Shown: positions 51,259-62,002 of the stretch, one piece after another
Layout: each line of letters begins with the position of its first letter
How positions within the stretch are numbered: the stretch's first letter is position 1
Assembly (NCBI RefSeq): GCF_014645555.1
Contig: NZ_BMLY01000010.1
Coordinates: forward strand, 29,744 to 93,743
Direction: 5' to 3'
Source: Silvimonas amylolytica
Lineage (GTDB): Bacteria > Pseudomonadota > Gammaproteobacteria > Burkholderiales > Chitinibacteraceae
Length of the DNA stretch: 64,000 bases
Position numbers and translations under genes: made by a program
The notes under the pieces: model-generated
Seen by the model: only the letters and a program-made list of their open reading frames with translations
The model's database searches: none
What the model was told of the DNA's origin: nothing

Positions 51259-53520
51259 CTAGATCTCGAACTGGAACTTGGTAAACACCTCTGCATCTCG
51301 CGTGGTCAGGCTGCCGGTCTGGATGTCCTGGCTCCATGTGGCGCCCAGATACCAGACTTTCAGTGCAGACCAGCGATGTGCGTAGGTCAGTGAGATCGAA
51401 TCGCTCTGGTAAAACGACGGCGCGACGTCAGTCGGTAACGCAGCGCTGCGGCGAGTCGTCTCGCGCTGCAAAATCGCACGGGCAGAATCCTGGCCGGTGA
51501 AATGCAATACGGCCAGCAATTGCATGGCGGTATCTCGCAGTGTGGTATCGCCATCTGGCCCGCGCAACACGGTTTGTTCGAATCGCGGTTCGATCTCTAA
51601 CCGGTCCAGCGCACGGAAACGTGCGTCAACCAGTGTATACAGGCCCGGACTGACGCGATCGTTCTCGATATCCACCTGATCACCCAGAATGGTTTTCGCT
51701 TCCAGAAACGGAAACCATGATGCCGGATTGGACTGCACATCCATCAACACCTGATTGAAACGATGCAGTTCTCCGCCAGCTTTGACACGCTGGGCCATGG
51801 CCGGGTGGTATTCCAGGTTGATCGACGTATTGTGCGGGCCGTACACGGTGAAGCCCGGATCAACCAGTCGCTGTACCGTACTGCCGTCATCGGTCGTCAC
51901 CGACTGTTGGTACATCAGATAATTGTCGATCTCACTCCAGTCACCACCCAGACGGTTTTTCTGCACCAGTTGCGCGGTCAGTTGCCGGTAACCGGCCTGG
52001 CCGAAAAAGCCGGTGTCGTCGCGGAATTGATCGGAGACCTGCTGATACGTCAACGAGGGCTCCCAATCTGGCGTTTTGCGAATCCAGTCCACCAGTACAT
52101 CCGAGCCACCTTGTGCAGTGCCTTTGTGCAACAGGCCATCGTCACCGGCCAGTGCAGAGGTACTCGATAGCAACCACTGCCCGCGCACCCGGTCGCCCTC
52201 GGTTGAACGCCAGACCACATCCGGGCCGATCACCGCGTTGTCGCCCAGCCCGCCTGCATAATTGCGCGCAGTGAACAAACCTCCAATCGAGAGGTTGTCC
52301 AGATATGTACGAGCGCGGCCGAAGGCCACATCCGACTCGGGTTGGTCGACCTCGTCCGTGGTGAACGCATGGGGAATCAGCACCTGGCTGCCGCCGGTAT
52401 CCCGTGCTGCCATGATGGTGGCTTCGGTATTATCGTCGCGGCGGGTGGCACGCAGACCCCAATCCGGCTGCGTGATGGAACGCGTATACAGAGCGTGCGG
52501 ACCATTGCCACCTTGCTCATTCATCAGCGAGGGCGATTCCAGAATATCGCTGCTTTCCAGAAAGAACGGGCGTTTTTCCTGCAACTGCAAGGCAAACTGC
52601 GCGTTGCTGGTCAGTTGCGGTACATCCAGTTCGATCTGTGAAAAGTCTGGCTTGAGCGTGGCATCGACCACCCACGCGGCATTGGGCTGCCATTTCAGAT
52701 CAACGCCTGCATCCAGATGCTGGGACTGTCGCGCTGGCTGACCCGCAATGCTGTCCCGATCCGCGCGCAGGGTCACCTGCGGCCGCACACTCACGCTGTT
52801 GTTGGGCGGCGCGGCTTGCAGGTCGTCCAGCGGGGTCATCAACTCAAGCATGTTCGTTGCCGTTTGCATCAGCGGCACGCTCATGAACAGATAAGTCTGA
52901 TCTCGCGGATAGCTGCGCATGATCTGGAACTGCCAGCTCTTTTTTGCGTTATCAGTAAACCGCAGTTCCGTGAACGGAATACGGATGACTGCCGAATAGC
53001 CATCCTTGAGCCGCGCGGCTTTGGCATCAACCTCAAAATCGGGCGAGAAATCTGCGTTATCGGTGTCGGCGCTATAGGTGCCGTCAGAGATCACGCCGCT
53101 GGGGTTGACCCGTACAAACATGGCCGATTTACCCGCGCCGATCGGGTCCAGATACACCGCGACGAAATCCTGGTTGGTCTTTACGTTGTCACGGCGAACC
53201 AGCGGCGCGCGAATGTTTTCCGGGTGCGGGTCATACGCGCGAATGCCGAAATACACCGCCTTGGCGTCGTATAGCACGCGTACGGTCGTACGGACGGGCG
53301 CGACTTTGCCGTCAACGGGTTGGTACTCCCAGAATTGATCGTATTCGGTGGCCGATTGCCAGAGCGCGTCATCCAGCGTGCCGTCGAACACCACTTTGGT
53401 GTTATCCGGAATATGTCGCGCAGCACAGGTGTTATTGGCCGTTGCAGGCATAGCCAGGCCAAACGAGGCCAGAGCCAGCACAGCACAGGCTGGCCAGCGA
53501 TAAAGCGCATTGGGAAACAT
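51259..53520 (-). CDS. CBM9-domain / DUF5916 outer-membrane protein
   Basis: 753-aa exported protein. A signal peptide (cut near ATA-NN) precedes a CBM9-like domain (about 30-220; KVVFDGTLDDALWQSATEYD, FVAVYLDPIGAGKSAMFVRV) and a large DUF5916-type C-terminal part with many amphipathic beta-strands ending in FEI, the aromatic C-terminus of outer-membrane barrels. The middle has KPDFSQIELDVPQLTSNAQF and EKRPFFLESSDILESPSL, both DUF5916 signatures. The role is unknown; a sugar or metal uptake function is sometimes supposed. The ATG at 53520 gives a proper signal peptide; 44 upstream codons are Lys-rich and unsupported. Confidence 0.9.
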   Translation of the reverse strand: MFPNALYRWPACAVLALASFGLAMPATANNTCAARHIPDNTKVVFDGTLDDALWQSATEYDQFWEYQPVDGKVAPVRTTVRVLYDAKAVYFGIRAYDPHPENIRAPLVRRDNVKTNQDFVAVYLDPIGAGKSAMFVRVNPSGVISDGTYSADTDNADFSPDFEVDAKAARLKDGYSAVIRIPFTELRFTDNAKKSWQFQIMRSYPRDQTYLFMSVPLMQTATNMLELMTPLDDLQAAPPNNSVSVRPQVTLRADRDSIAGQPARQSQHLDAGVDLKWQPNAAWVVDATLKPDFSQIELDVPQLTSNAQFALQLQEKRPFFLESSDILESPSLMNEQGGNGPHALYTRSITQPDWGLRATRRDDNTEATIMAARDTGGSQVLIPHAFTTDEVDQPESDVAFGRARTYLDNLSIGGLFTARNYAGGLGDNAVIGPDVVWRSTEGDRVRGQWLLSSTSALAGDDGLLHKGTAQGGSDVLVDWIRKTPDWEPSLTYQQVSDQFRDDTGFFGQAGYRQLTAQLVQKNRLGGDWSEIDNYLMYQQSVTTDDGSTVQRLVDPGFTVYGPHNTSINLEYHPAMAQRVKAGGELHRFNQVLMDVQSNPASWFPFLEAKTILGDQVDIENDRVSPGLYTLVDARFRALDRLEIEPRFEQTVLRGPDGDTTLRDTAMQLLAVLHFTGQDSARAILQRETTRRSAALPTDVAPSFYQSDSISLTYAHRWSALKVWYLGATWSQDIQTGSLTTRDAEVFTKFQFEI

Positions 53521-53652
53521 GATGCGGTTCTTCTTCTTTTTGTTTTCGGTTTTTCTAGTTGTTTTGTGTGTTCCGGCCGCGGGCAGGCTGTCACGCGGAT
53601 GCACCTCACCGCACCGGCCGCGAACGGCCGGTGGGTGGGACACCCTGTGCAA

Positions 53653-55692
53653 TCAGGCTTCGATCAGGCCGCGTTTGCGCAGCATGGGCGCGGCCACCGG
53701 TTCTTTCCCGCGGAAAGTGCGGAACGCCAGTTTTTGCTCGCGGCTATTGCCCGCGCTGTAGACGTAGCGGTAAAGCTTGTCCGCCAGGGCCGGATCAAAC
53801 GGATTGCCCGCCTCTTCAAATGCATCGAAGGCTTCGGCTTCCAGTACTTCCGCCCACATGTAGACGTAGTAACCGGCCGCGTACCATTCATCCGAGAACA
53901 GATGACGGAAGTGGGCCAGGCGGTGGTTCATGCCTGCTTCTGGCGGCACGCCCAGACGGGCGCGTTCGGTGGCTTCAAAGGTAGCGATGTCGACACCGGC
54001 CGGGTCTGTCTCTTGGTGCAGCGCCATGTCGATCAGCGTGCAAGAGGTGTAACGGACGGTCTCAAAGCCCTGGTTAAACGTGGCGGCTGCACGGATGCGT
54101 TTCACCAGTTCGGCCGGGATCACTGCGCCCGTCTGATGGTGACGTGCATGCTTTTCCAGCACTTCCGGCACCAGAGCCCAGTTCTCCAGCAACTGCGACG
54201 GCAGTTCCACGTAGTCTTGCGGGACGTTGGTACCAGCCAGACGGTTGTAGGTCACGTTGGACAGCAGACCATGCAGGCCGTGGCCGAACTCGTGGAACAG
54301 CGTGCGTACGTCGTCAAACGACAACAGTGTCGGGCCGTTGCTGGCCTTGGCAAAGTTGTTGTTGTTCACCACGATTGGCAATTTGGTGGCGCCATTGCGC
54401 GACTGACCACGATAGATGTGCATCCAGGCGCCACCGCGTTTGCTGGCGCGGGCGAAGTTATCGGACAGGAACACCCCCATCACTTCGCCATCACGGCTTA
54501 CTTCGAACAGGCGCACGTCCGGGTGATAAAGCGATACATCGTGGCGCTCGGCGAAGCTCAGGCCAAACAAACGGCCGGCGCAATCAAACGCGGCACCCAG
54601 CATGGCATCCAGGCTGAAATAAGGCTTGATCTCGGCGTCGTCCAGATCATATTTGTCAGCACGGACTTTCTCAGACAGATAAAACCAGTCCCAGGCTTGT
54701 ATGTGGTCCGGCTCGCCCAGTTTGCGGGCAATCGCAATCAGGTCTGTTTTTTCTGCTTCGCAACGGCGTTTGGCTGGCTCCCACACTTGTTGCAGCAGGT
54801 TGTATACGGCCTCGGGCGTGCCGGCCATGCGATCTGCCAGCGCGAAATCGGCAAAATTCTTGTAACCCAGCAAGATGGCCTTTTCATAACGCAAAGCCAG
54901 AATTTCCTGGGCTTGCGGGCCAGTTTCACGTCCTGGGGTTTCGCCACGGCTGACCCAGGCTTTCCACGCGGTTTCTCGCAAGTCACGGCGGGTGGAATAA
55001 CTCAGGAACGGGACTACGAGGGAGCGCGACAGGGTGATGACATAGCCATCAAGGCCGCGTTCACGCGCGGCACCCTGGGCGGCATCGCGCAAAAAGTCCG
55101 GCAAACCGGCCAGGTCTTTTTCTGAAACCAGGACGAGGCGGAACTCGGCTTCATCGGCCAGCACGTTCTGGCTGAACTGGGCAGAGAGTTCTGCAATACG
55201 ACTGGCGATCTCGGCAAAACGGGTGCGGTCGGCACCTGCCAGCTTGGCGCCAGTGCGGACAAAATCGGTATGCAAGCGATCAAGCAGACGGCGTTCTTCT
55301 TCAGTCAGTTCCAGTTGCTGGCGTTGCTGGTACAGCGTATCCAGCCGGGCGAAAAAGCCTTCATGCATCCCCACGCGACTGGTATGGGCAGCCAGTTTTG
55401 GGGCCATGTCCAACTCAACCGCCTGCAATTGGGCGGTGGACTCCGACAAGGTGAGGTTCTCGAACAAGAGTTGCACGCGAGTCAGACGCGCGCCTGCAGC
55501 ATCAAATGCTGCGGCGGTGTTGGCAAAATCAGGAGCTGCCGAGTTGGCGGCAATGGCGTCGATTTCCGCCAGGTGTTCGGCGAAAAGGCTTTCAAATGCG
55601 GGCGCAAAGTGCTCAGCGCGGACAAGATCAAAGGGCGGCAACTGATGCGGGGTGGCCCAGTCTTGCAGCAGCGGGTTGCTGTGGGTAGTCAT
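53653..55692 (-). CDS. prlC: Oligopeptidase A (M3 family metalloprotease)
   Basis: 679-aa cytoplasmic zinc metallopeptidase degrading oligopeptides (OpdA/Dcp group). The zinc motif is FHEFGHGLHG (HExxH, near residue 465), with the third ligand downstream in ELPSQLLENWAL. The N-terminal half is the helical cap; typical start NPLLQDWATPHQLPPFDLVR. Length is close to E. coli OpdA (680 aa). An OpdA rather than Dcp role is supported by this length and start. AAAAGGCCAG precedes the ATG; the frame continues about 105 codons upstream without an SD and is rejected. Confidence 0.95.
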   Translation of the reverse strand: MTTHSNPLLQDWATPHQLPPFDLVRAEHFAPAFESLFAEHLAEIDAIAANSAAPDFANTAAAFDAAGARLTRVQLLFENLTLSESTAQLQAVELDMAPKLAAHTSRVGMHEGFFARLDTLYQQRQQLELTEEERRLLDRLHTDFVRTGAKLAGADRTRFAEIASRIAELSAQFSQNVLADEAEFRLVLVSEKDLAGLPDFLRDAAQGAARERGLDGYVITLSRSLVVPFLSYSTRRDLRETAWKAWVSRGETPGRETGPQAQEILALRYEKAILLGYKNFADFALADRMAGTPEAVYNLLQQVWEPAKRRCEAEKTDLIAIARKLGEPDHIQAWDWFYLSEKVRADKYDLDDAEIKPYFSLDAMLGAAFDCAGRLFGLSFAERHDVSLYHPDVRLFEVSRDGEVMGVFLSDNFARASKRGGAWMHIYRGQSRNGATKLPIVVNNNNFAKASNGPTLLSFDDVRTLFHEFGHGLHGLLSNVTYNRLAGTNVPQDYVELPSQLLENWALVPEVLEKHARHHQTGAVIPAELVKRIRAAATFNQGFETVRYTSCTLIDMALHQETDPAGVDIATFEATERARLGVPPEAGMNHRLAHFRHLFSDEWYAAGYYVYMWAEVLEAEAFDAFEEAGNPFDPALADKLYRYVYSAGNSREQKLAFRTFRGKEPVAAPMLRKRGLIEA

Positions 55693-56408
55693 GTTTTCTG
55701 GCCTTTTGGGCTGTTCTAAAGCGGCAATAGCTTGGGTTAGCTGAGCACTTTGCCAGCATTGTTTGAGATGGGTCAAAGCCAGGGAGCGTCCAGTCATGCT
55801 CTGCGCTACACCCCAGCGATGTGGGCACCACAAAGGTGCCGGTTCTTTGCATTTATGGCTGGTAATGCGCGCAATAACAGTGACTTGCCGGCAAGGATTG
55901 CGGCTTTGAGTATGCTGCCTGCAAGAGGCCAGGACATCTGCATGATCGGGAAGAGAGCAGTCATGAATCCGGCGGAGCTTAGCGGACAAGGTGGGAAAGA
56001 ACGCGGTCATCCGTTAAAGCGAGGGGCGCTCGATGTCCCGCCATTATCCAGGCGTTTCTTTTGGACACCATTTGCAGGAATGGGGCGAGGACTGGCGGCC
56101 TGGCCTGAGGGTAACGGCCCGTACCGGGATTGATGTTGCATTGCAACAGCTGCGCTGACCATGCCACAAAAATGTCAAACAACTATTCACGGCGGGGTCT
56201 TGGGTTCATTTGCCTTTTCCCAAAGCAAGTTGAATCCGAACAAGGCATGATCTTGCTCAATTAGCGGCATGGCCGACGTCTCGGTACGTCATCCAAAAGA
56301 CCGGGTAATGACGTATAAACTATACCAACGGCATTAAGTGGATGATGGTGATTCCATGTCCCCTGGCCGAAACCAACCGCACTGCGCGGTGAGCACAGGA
56401 ACTCCAAT
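55693..56408. other. 716-nt gap between the oligopeptidase and pta
   Basis: No convincing gene. An open frame at 55750-56133 (+) has no SD, odd composition and lies largely antisense to the rejected N-terminal extension of the peptidase. The AT-rich stretch near 56308-56325 (TATAAACTATACC) may hold the pta -10. Other parts show no named structure. Confidence 0.5.
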
Positions 56409-58466
56409 ATGCAGACATTCTTGATTGCGCCAACGCGGCAAAACGTGGGGCTGACATCGGTGTCGCTGGGCGTCGTGCGCGCCTTGCAACACCAAGGTTT
56501 GAAGGTCGGTTTTGTCAAACCGGTGGGGCAGGATCATGGCGATATTGAGCGCTCCACCCATTTCGCCAGCACCATTTGCCACATCAACAGCCCCACGCCG
56601 CTTTCCACCGCACAGGTCGTGGCCCGGGTCGTGGCCGGTCAGAATGATGAACTGCTGGAAGACGTGGTCAGCCTGTGCATGACTGCCGCGCAAGGCGTGG
56701 ATGTACTGGTGATTGAAGGCCTGCACATTGATGCCAGCAACCCGATTACCGCGCGCCTGAATGATGAGATTGCCCGCAGCATGCAGGCTGAGATCATTCT
56801 CGTCTCCAATGCTTCAGTGCCTGGCGCTGCCGCAGAAGCCCGGGTGACCGGCCGCCAGTTGCAAAACGAAGGGCGCCGTGTTGCGGGCGTGATCTTCAAC
56901 AAGGCCCCGGCCAGTTTTGATTCAGCTTCGGCGCAGTACGAACTGGACGGGATCGCGCTATGGGGCGTGATCAAATACGACGCCGGTCTGATGGCACCGC
57001 GCACGCTGGACGTGGCGCGGCACCTGAATGCAGAGATTCTGATCGAGGGCGAACTGGCGACCCGGCGCGTTCAGGAAACCGTGATCGCTGCCCGCTCGGT
57101 GCCCGAAGTAGTTGAGCGGATGAAGCCCGGTGCATTGATTGTCAGCGCGGGTGATCGTGACGACGTGATGCTGGCGACAGCGCTGGCTGCCAGCAGTGGT
57201 ATCCAGCTGGCTGGCTTGTTGTTAACGCATACCAGCGCGCCGGACCCACGGATTCAGGCTCTGGCGACTATGGCGCTCAAGAGTGGTATTCCGGTCTTGC
57301 GTACAGACACCGACAGCTACGGCACCGCAGAACGCATTAGCCGCGTGCCGCCAGCTGTGGCCGCAGATGACACCGAGCGCATGAATCTGGTGCTCGATGC
57401 AGTGGCTGATCAACTGGGTACGGTGCATTTGATGAATGCCGTGAAGGTCGCGCCGTCTACGCGTATGTCGCCGCCTGCCTTCCGTTATCAATTGATCCAG
57501 AAGGCGCGCGCACACAAAAAACGCATTGTTCTGCCAGAGGGCGAAGAACCGCGCACCATCAAGGCCGCTGTGGTGTGTGAAGAAAAAGGCATTGCCCACT
57601 GTGTATTGCTGGGCAAGCGCGCCACCATTGAGGCCGTTGCCGCCGCGCAAGGCGTGCAATTGCCGGCCAGTTTGCAGATTCTGGATCCGGAAGAAATCCG
57701 CCAGGAATACGTTGCGCCAATGGTTGAACTCAGAAAGAGCAAGGGCCTGACCGATATTCAGGCGCTGGAGCAACTGGGTGATTCGGTTGTGCTGGGCACC
57801 ATGATGCTGGCCGTGAACAAGGTCGACGGTCTGGTCTCTGGTGCGATCCACACTACCGCCAGTACCGTGCGACCTGCGCTGCAACTGATCAAGACTGCGC
57901 CTGGCTCATCGATTGTCTCGTCTGTGTTTTTCATGTTGATGCCTGATCAAGTGCTGGTTTACGGCGATTGCGCTATCAACCCGAACCCGACGGCAATTCA
58001 ACTGGCGGAAATTGCCAAGCAAAGTGCGGATAGTGCGTTGGCATTCGGGATTGATCCCAAAGTGGCGATGATCAGCTACAGCACGGGTAAGTCCGGTGCT
58101 GGTGTAGATGTGGATAAAGTGCGCGAAGCCACTGAACTGGCACACGAGAAACATCCGGAACTGCTGCTGGATGGCCCGCTGCAATACGATGCGGCCTCTA
58201 CTGCCGACGTCGCCGCGCAAAAAGCGCCCGGCAGCAAGGTCGCCGGCCAGGCCACGGTGTTTGTGTTCCCTGATCTGAACACCGGCAACACCACCTACAA
58301 AGCCGTCCAGCGCAGCGCACACGTGGTCAGCGTAGGCCCGATGCTGCAAGGCCTGCGCAAACCGGTGAACGACCTCTCGCGTGGTGCGCTGGTGGACGAT
58401 ATCGTGTTTACCATTGCGCTGACGGCGATTCAGGCGCAGCAAATGGCGGGGCAAACTGCCGCATAA
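56409..58466 (+). CDS. pta: Phosphate acetyltransferase
   Basis: 685-aa enzyme converting acetyl-CoA and phosphate to acetyl-phosphate in the acetate overflow pathway. Three parts are present: an N-terminal P-loop-like/BioD-type domain (QTFLIAPTRQNVGLTSVSLG), a DRTGG domain (about 210-320) and the C-terminal PTA_PTB catalytic domain (about 360-680) with SVVLGTMMLAVNKVDGLVSG, PNPTAIQLAEIAKQSADSAL and YSTGKSGAGVDVDKV. Length matches the long enterobacterial form. No ackA is adjacent. AGGA lies before the ATG. A bidirectional terminator follows. Confidence 0.97.
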   Translation: MQTFLIAPTRQNVGLTSVSLGVVRALQHQGLKVGFVKPVGQDHGDIERSTHFASTICHINSPTPLSTAQVVARVVAGQNDELLEDVVSLCMTAAQGVDVLVIEGLHIDASNPITARLNDEIARSMQAEIILVSNASVPGAAAEARVTGRQLQNEGRRVAGVIFNKAPASFDSASAQYELDGIALWGVIKYDAGLMAPRTLDVARHLNAEILIEGELATRRVQETVIAARSVPEVVERMKPGALIVSAGDRDDVMLATALAASSGIQLAGLLLTHTSAPDPRIQALATMALKSGIPVLRTDTDSYGTAERISRVPPAVAADDTERMNLVLDAVADQLGTVHLMNAVKVAPSTRMSPPAFRYQLIQKARAHKKRIVLPEGEEPRTIKAAVVCEEKGIAHCVLLGKRATIEAVAAAQGVQLPASLQILDPEEIRQEYVAPMVELRKSKGLTDIQALEQLGDSVVLGTMMLAVNKVDGLVSGAIHTTASTVRPALQLIKTAPGSSIVSSVFFMLMPDQVLVYGDCAINPNPTAIQLAEIAKQSADSALAFGIDPKVAMISYSTGKSGAGVDVDKVREATELAHEKHPELLLDGPLQYDAASTADVAAQKAPGSKVAGQATVFVFPDLNTGNTTYKAVQRSAHVVSVGPMLQGLRKPVNDLSRGALVDDIVFTIALTAIQAQQMAGQTAA

Positions 58467-58488
58467 AGTGCAGCGAGCCCAGAAACAG

Positions 58489-58514
58489 AAAAGCCGGCGC
58501 ATGCCGGCTTTTTT
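58489..58514. terminator. Bidirectional terminator between pta and pncB
   Basis: AAAAGCCGGC-GCAT-GCCGGCTTTT plus TT. It serves the convergent pta and pncB genes. Confidence 0.92.
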
Positions 58515-58528
58515 GTGAGTGCGAGTGC

Positions 58529-59755
58529 TTAGTGGGGCAAGACCAGTTCCCGGTTGGGAATATCAAACACATCGCACAGATAGTTGAGGAAATTGACGTC
58601 CTCACACATTCCTTTACCTGGGCTATCGCTGACTTTGGCCACATATTGCCCGTTACATCGCGTGAGCTTGATGACGATCTGCAGCGGTTCGATGCCGCAA
58701 TCATTGGTCAGATTGGTGCCAATACCGAAGGACGGTTTGGTGCGTTCGCCAAAGTGGCGGTACAGCGCAATGGCACGTTCCAGATCAAGGCCGTCGCTGA
58801 ACACCAATTGCTTGGTGGAAGGATCAATCCGCATTTTCTCGTAATGGGCGATCGCTTTTTCGCCCCAGGTGAACGGGTCGCCCGAATCATGGCGCAGGCC
58901 GTCAAACAGCTTGCAGAAATACAGGTCAAAGTCACGCAGGAAAGCATCCATGCCGACCACGTCGGTCAATGCGATCCCCAAGTCACCGCGATATTCCCGC
59001 ACCCAGTGTTCCAGCGCGTTTTTCTGGAAGTCCCGCAGCCGGCTGCCAAAACACTGAAAAGCCTGCATGTATTCATGGGCCATGGTGCCGATCGGCGTCA
59101 GGCCCTGGCGCATGGCCAGCAGGATATTGCTGGTGCCGCGCATAAACGGTTTTGCATCACGCGCGAGCGTGGCGACGACTTCTTCTTGCCAATCGCGGCT
59201 AAAACGGCGGCGCGTGCCAAAGTCAAAAAAGATGAAGTTGGAACGTTCCTGCGGTTCTTTGGCGAACTCGCGCAAGAGATCAACTTTGGCCGCCAGTCGC
59301 TTGCGGCCTTCCATCAGTGCGGCGCTCTGGTCGAAGTGACGGAAATACACCTCGTTGACGATGGACAGCGCGTAGATCTCGAACAACATGCAGTGCAGCA
59401 TGGGTCCACATACGCGAATGTCCAGATTGCCAGGGACTGTGGTTGATTCTTCGACGGAAATGAATTTGCGCTGTAACTGGAACAAACGCAGAAAATCAAT
59501 AAAGTCGCCCCGCATGAATCGCAAACCACCCAGGTAAGCCAGTTCTTCCTCTGAGAACCGCAAGGTGCACAGGTGATCAAGCTGGGCGTCGATTTCCGCC
59601 TTAAGGGTGGCCAGCGGGTAGGCGGGCTTGTTGCGGCAGCGGAATGTGTATTCCGCTTGTGTCTCAGGCTGATGGTGCAGGATTTCCTGCATCATGGTGA
59701 ACTTGTAAAGATCGGTGTCCAGCAGGGATTCAATCACCGGGTTGGCGACGGTCAT
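58529..59755 (-). CDS. pncB: Nicotinate phosphoribosyltransferase
   Basis: 408-aa cytoplasmic enzyme of the Preiss-Handler NAD salvage pathway, joining nicotinate to PRPP with ATP coupling. Motifs: [20 protein letters not shown] (N-terminal, with the substrate-binding Tyr/Phe), [36 protein letters not shown] active site with autophosphorylated His in [21 protein letters not shown] and [10 protein letters not shown]. Family length is about 400 aa. AGGAGCACTGC precedes the ATG. Its upstream neighbour, a nicotinamidase-like hydrolase, makes nicotinate for it, so the two likely form an operon (68 nt gap). Confidence 0.97.
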   Translation of the reverse strand: MTVANPVIESLLDTDLYKFTMMQEILHHQPETQAEYTFRCRNKPAYPLATLKAEIDAQLDHLCTLRFSEEELAYLGGLRFMRGDFIDFLRLFQLQRKFISVEESTTVPGNLDIRVCGPMLHCMLFEIYALSIVNEVYFRHFDQSAALMEGRKRLAAKVDLLREFAKEPQERSNFIFFDFGTRRRFSRDWQEEVVATLARDAKPFMRGTSNILLAMRQGLTPIGTMAHEYMQAFQCFGSRLRDFQKNALEHWVREYRGDLGIALTDVVGMDAFLRDFDLYFCKLFDGLRHDSGDPFTWGEKAIAHYEKMRIDPSTKQLVFSDGLDLERAIALYRHFGERTKPSFGIGTNLTNDCGIEPLQIVIKLTRCNGQYVAKVSDSPGKGMCEDVNFLNYLCDVFDIPNRELVLPH

Positions 59756-59823
59756 GCAGTGCTCCTGGCGCGTGCAGCGCCGGCAAAAATCAGAACAACG
59801 GGTTGGATCATGATGGGTCTGGT

Positions 59824-60639
59824 TCAGGCAAACAATGTGTCACTGGTGGCGGTGCGCATTCCCCGCGCCGTGAGTTCCTGCACAAAGGCTTTGCCTGCTT
59901 CTTCAAAACCGCTGACAGCACTGCAGCAATCAGTCAGTAATAGCAGCTTGTGGACCTGCGCGTCACCCAGTTGATCGGCCAGATCACGCACGGTGCCGGC
60001 CACGCAGTGGGATAACGCTTCGCCTGCAATAACGATGGTATCGGCCGTTTTCAGTTGGGCAATCCAGTCCTGGTCAGGCAGGGTGTGTGGATCCGCCGGA
60101 TCAGGGACTTCGGCCTGAATGGCTGAATAATGCTCGGTTGCCGCGTTCAGGCCTTTGATTTGGTAGTGCACCGGGCGGATTTGCTGGCGTGACCATTGGT
60201 TGAGTGCATCAAACAGACCGGCATGCACGTTATGGCCCCAACTGCCGATCAGGCAATGTTCCGGCCAGACCAGTAACTGGTAATGGCCACGGCGCGCCAG
60301 CTCCTGCACGTAATGCAGGCTGGCGGCTTGTTGTTCCGTATCACGCGCTTGCCATTTCCCTGCCGCTACATCTGCCTCTGCGATGATGGTGAACGGTGGG
60401 GGCATCTGGCCGCTTTCGTCGCGCCACCATGCCGGGTGGGCAATGTCGATGGGCCGGTGGCTATCCAGTGTGACGTGAATCGCATCGAACTGGCTGCCAT
60501 GGCGGGCCACCAGGTCGGCTACGCGCTGCATGTCGGCATTGGCGCCGGGCACGGGCAGGGCAGCGCCCGGGATGTCGCAAAAATCATTCTGCGGATCAAT
60601 CAGCAGCAAATGCATTGCTGCTTTGGCCAAGGCAGTCAT
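59824..60639 (-). CDS. Nicotinamidase-like isochorismatase-fold hydrolase
   Basis: 271-aa enzyme with triad D15 ([14 protein letters not shown]), K162 (YQIKGLN) and C212 ([16 protein letters not shown]). Metal-site-like residues lie in [17 protein letters not shown]. Nicotinamidases are usually about 200-220 aa, so this is a longer member, but position just upstream of pncB and the AGEALSHC active site support nicotinamide deamidation. The alternative is a related cysteine hydrolase of unknown substrate. AGGAGCCGGCC precedes the ATG; 11 upstream codons are unsupported. No symbol is given as orthology to pncA is not certain. Confidence 0.87.
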   Translation of the reverse strand: MTALAKAAMHLLLIDPQNDFCDIPGAALPVPGANADMQRVADLVARHGSQFDAIHVTLDSHRPIDIAHPAWWRDESGQMPPPFTIIAEADVAAGKWQARDTEQQAASLHYVQELARRGHYQLLVWPEHCLIGSWGHNVHAGLFDALNQWSRQQIRPVHYQIKGLNAATEHYSAIQAEVPDPADPHTLPDQDWIAQLKTADTIVIAGEALSHCVAGTVRDLADQLGDAQVHKLLLLTDCCSAVSGFEEAGKAFVQELTARGMRTATSDTLFA

Positions 60640-60765
60640 GGCCGGCTCCTGATGGCTGGATCGGGTTTGCAAGGATCACACTATACGTGGTTCTGGTCCG
60701 CGCCTGACACAGGTGGGGGCGAAGCCAGACTTATTCACCTGGCATCGCCTCTGTGGCCGTCGGTG

Positions 60766-61863
60766 TTACATACCCAATGCCGCCAGCATCAGGAAGGTGG
60801 CAAACAGCACAAAGTGCGTCAGCCCCTCAATGGCGTTGGTTTCGCCATCATGCAAGTTGATCGCTGCGGCCAGCAGGGTCAGCAGCATCATCACCGTTTG
60901 CGTCGGGGACAACGCCATATAAATTGGTTCGCCACGCAACAGCGCCAGACCTTCAATCACCGGCACGGTCAGAATCACGGTAGAGAGCGAAGCGCCCAGC
61001 GCAATGTTCACGACGCCCTGCATGCGGTTGGCCAGTGCAGAGCGCAGTGCGGTCAGGATTTCCGGGCTGGCGCTGATCACCGCGACAATCAGGGCTGCGG
61101 TGATGGGTGGGACACCGGTGCCAGCCAGGCCGACATCCAGCGTTTTTGACATGACCTCCGCCAGCGCACCAATCAGCACGATGCCGGCGACCAGCAAGCT
61201 TGCAGACGCCCGTACGTCGCCGTGCGCTTCTTCCCCATCTTCTTCGTGCTGCTGTTCGGTGCCATGTCGACGTGAACCGTATTTGTAGCTGAAAAAGTAA
61301 CTGTGTTTGCCGGTTTGCAGGCGCAGGAACATGCCATACATCAACACCATGACGACGATGGTGAAGATGGAGTACACCTGCCATTTACCTTGCGGAATGA
61401 ACTCTGGCACGACCATGGAAATCCCCATGGCGGTCAGGATCATCACCAGGTAGGTATTGCCGGAGTCCACGTTGTAGGGTTGCTCACCATGCTTGAGGCC
61501 ACCCAGAATGGCCGCCAGACCCAGAATGCCGTTGATGTCCAGCATGACCGCCGAGTACACCGTGTCACGCATCAACGTAGGCGCCGGAGCGTGACTGGTC
61601 ATGATGGCCAGAATGACGACTTCCACCAGGACGGCTGAAAGCGTCAGGATCATGGTGCCGTAGGGTTCGCCAAACTTTTCGGCCAGCACCTCGGCGTGAT
61701 GCGCCACGCGCAGGGAGGCCAGCAAAATGGCGATGATGATCAGCACGGATGCAATCAGCGCCGCGCTCTGCCCGCCTGCGAGTGCCACATGTTCAAACAC
61801 ATAGGCGGTCACGGTGGCCAGCACCGCGATCAGTAGAAAGGATTCCTGCTTCAGAAGTCTCAT
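60766..61863 (-). CDS. chaA: Calcium/cation-proton antiporter (ChaA family)
   Basis: 365-aa inner-membrane exchanger, length equal to E. coli ChaA. Ten or eleven TM helices in two halves carry the alpha-repeats (HAEVLAEKFGEPYGTMILTL, then SAVLVEVVILA and NGILGLAAILGG; second half PPITAALIVAVISASPEI). A hydrophilic acidic/His loop RRHGTEQQHEEDGEEAHGDV sits between, as in ChaA. It exports Na+/K+ or Ca2+ at high pH. The frame stays open upstream, but the MRLLKQESFLLIAVLA start fits relatives; the SD is weak. A terminator-like hairpin follows the next gene upstream. Confidence 0.88.
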   Translation of the reverse strand: MRLLKQESFLLIAVLATVTAYVFEHVALAGGQSAALIASVLIIIAILLASLRVAHHAEVLAEKFGEPYGTMILTLSAVLVEVVILAIMTSHAPAPTLMRDTVYSAVMLDINGILGLAAILGGLKHGEQPYNVDSGNTYLVMILTAMGISMVVPEFIPQGKWQVYSIFTIVVMVLMYGMFLRLQTGKHSYFFSYKYGSRRHGTEQQHEEDGEEAHGDVRASASLLVAGIVLIGALAEVMSKTLDVGLAGTGVPPITAALIVAVISASPEILTALRSALANRMQGVVNIALGASLSTVILTVPVIEGLALLRGEPIYMALSPTQTVMMLLTLLAAAINLHDGETNAIEGLTHFVLFATFLMLAALGM

Positions 61864-61951
61864 GATGGATGTAATGTGCGCTGCGGTTGTGTTGTTGTTT
61901 GTGCTCGCAGTGTAGAGCAATGCAACCGTGGGTGGCGTGCCCCAAAAAACA

Positions 61952-61983
61952 AAAAAGCCGGCGTCTGGGACACCGGCTTTTTG
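61952..61983 (-). terminator. Terminator between the small membrane protein and chaA
   Basis: AAAAGCCGG ... CCGGCTTTT with an inner GTC/GAC pairing. A-run on the left and T-run on the right make it bidirectional, mainly ending the minus-strand gene at 62003. Confidence 0.85.
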
Positions 61984-62002
61984 CTGCTCAGCGAATGGGC
62001 AA

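Noticed and set aside
53320..55125. 601-codon open frame antisense to the outer-membrane protein and oligopeptidase
   Set aside because: It crosses two conserved genes on the other strand and gives an unrecognisable protein.
55750..56133. 127-codon open frame in the gap before pta
   Set aside because: No SD, no signal peptide or family pattern, and it lies mostly over the antisense extension of the peptidase.
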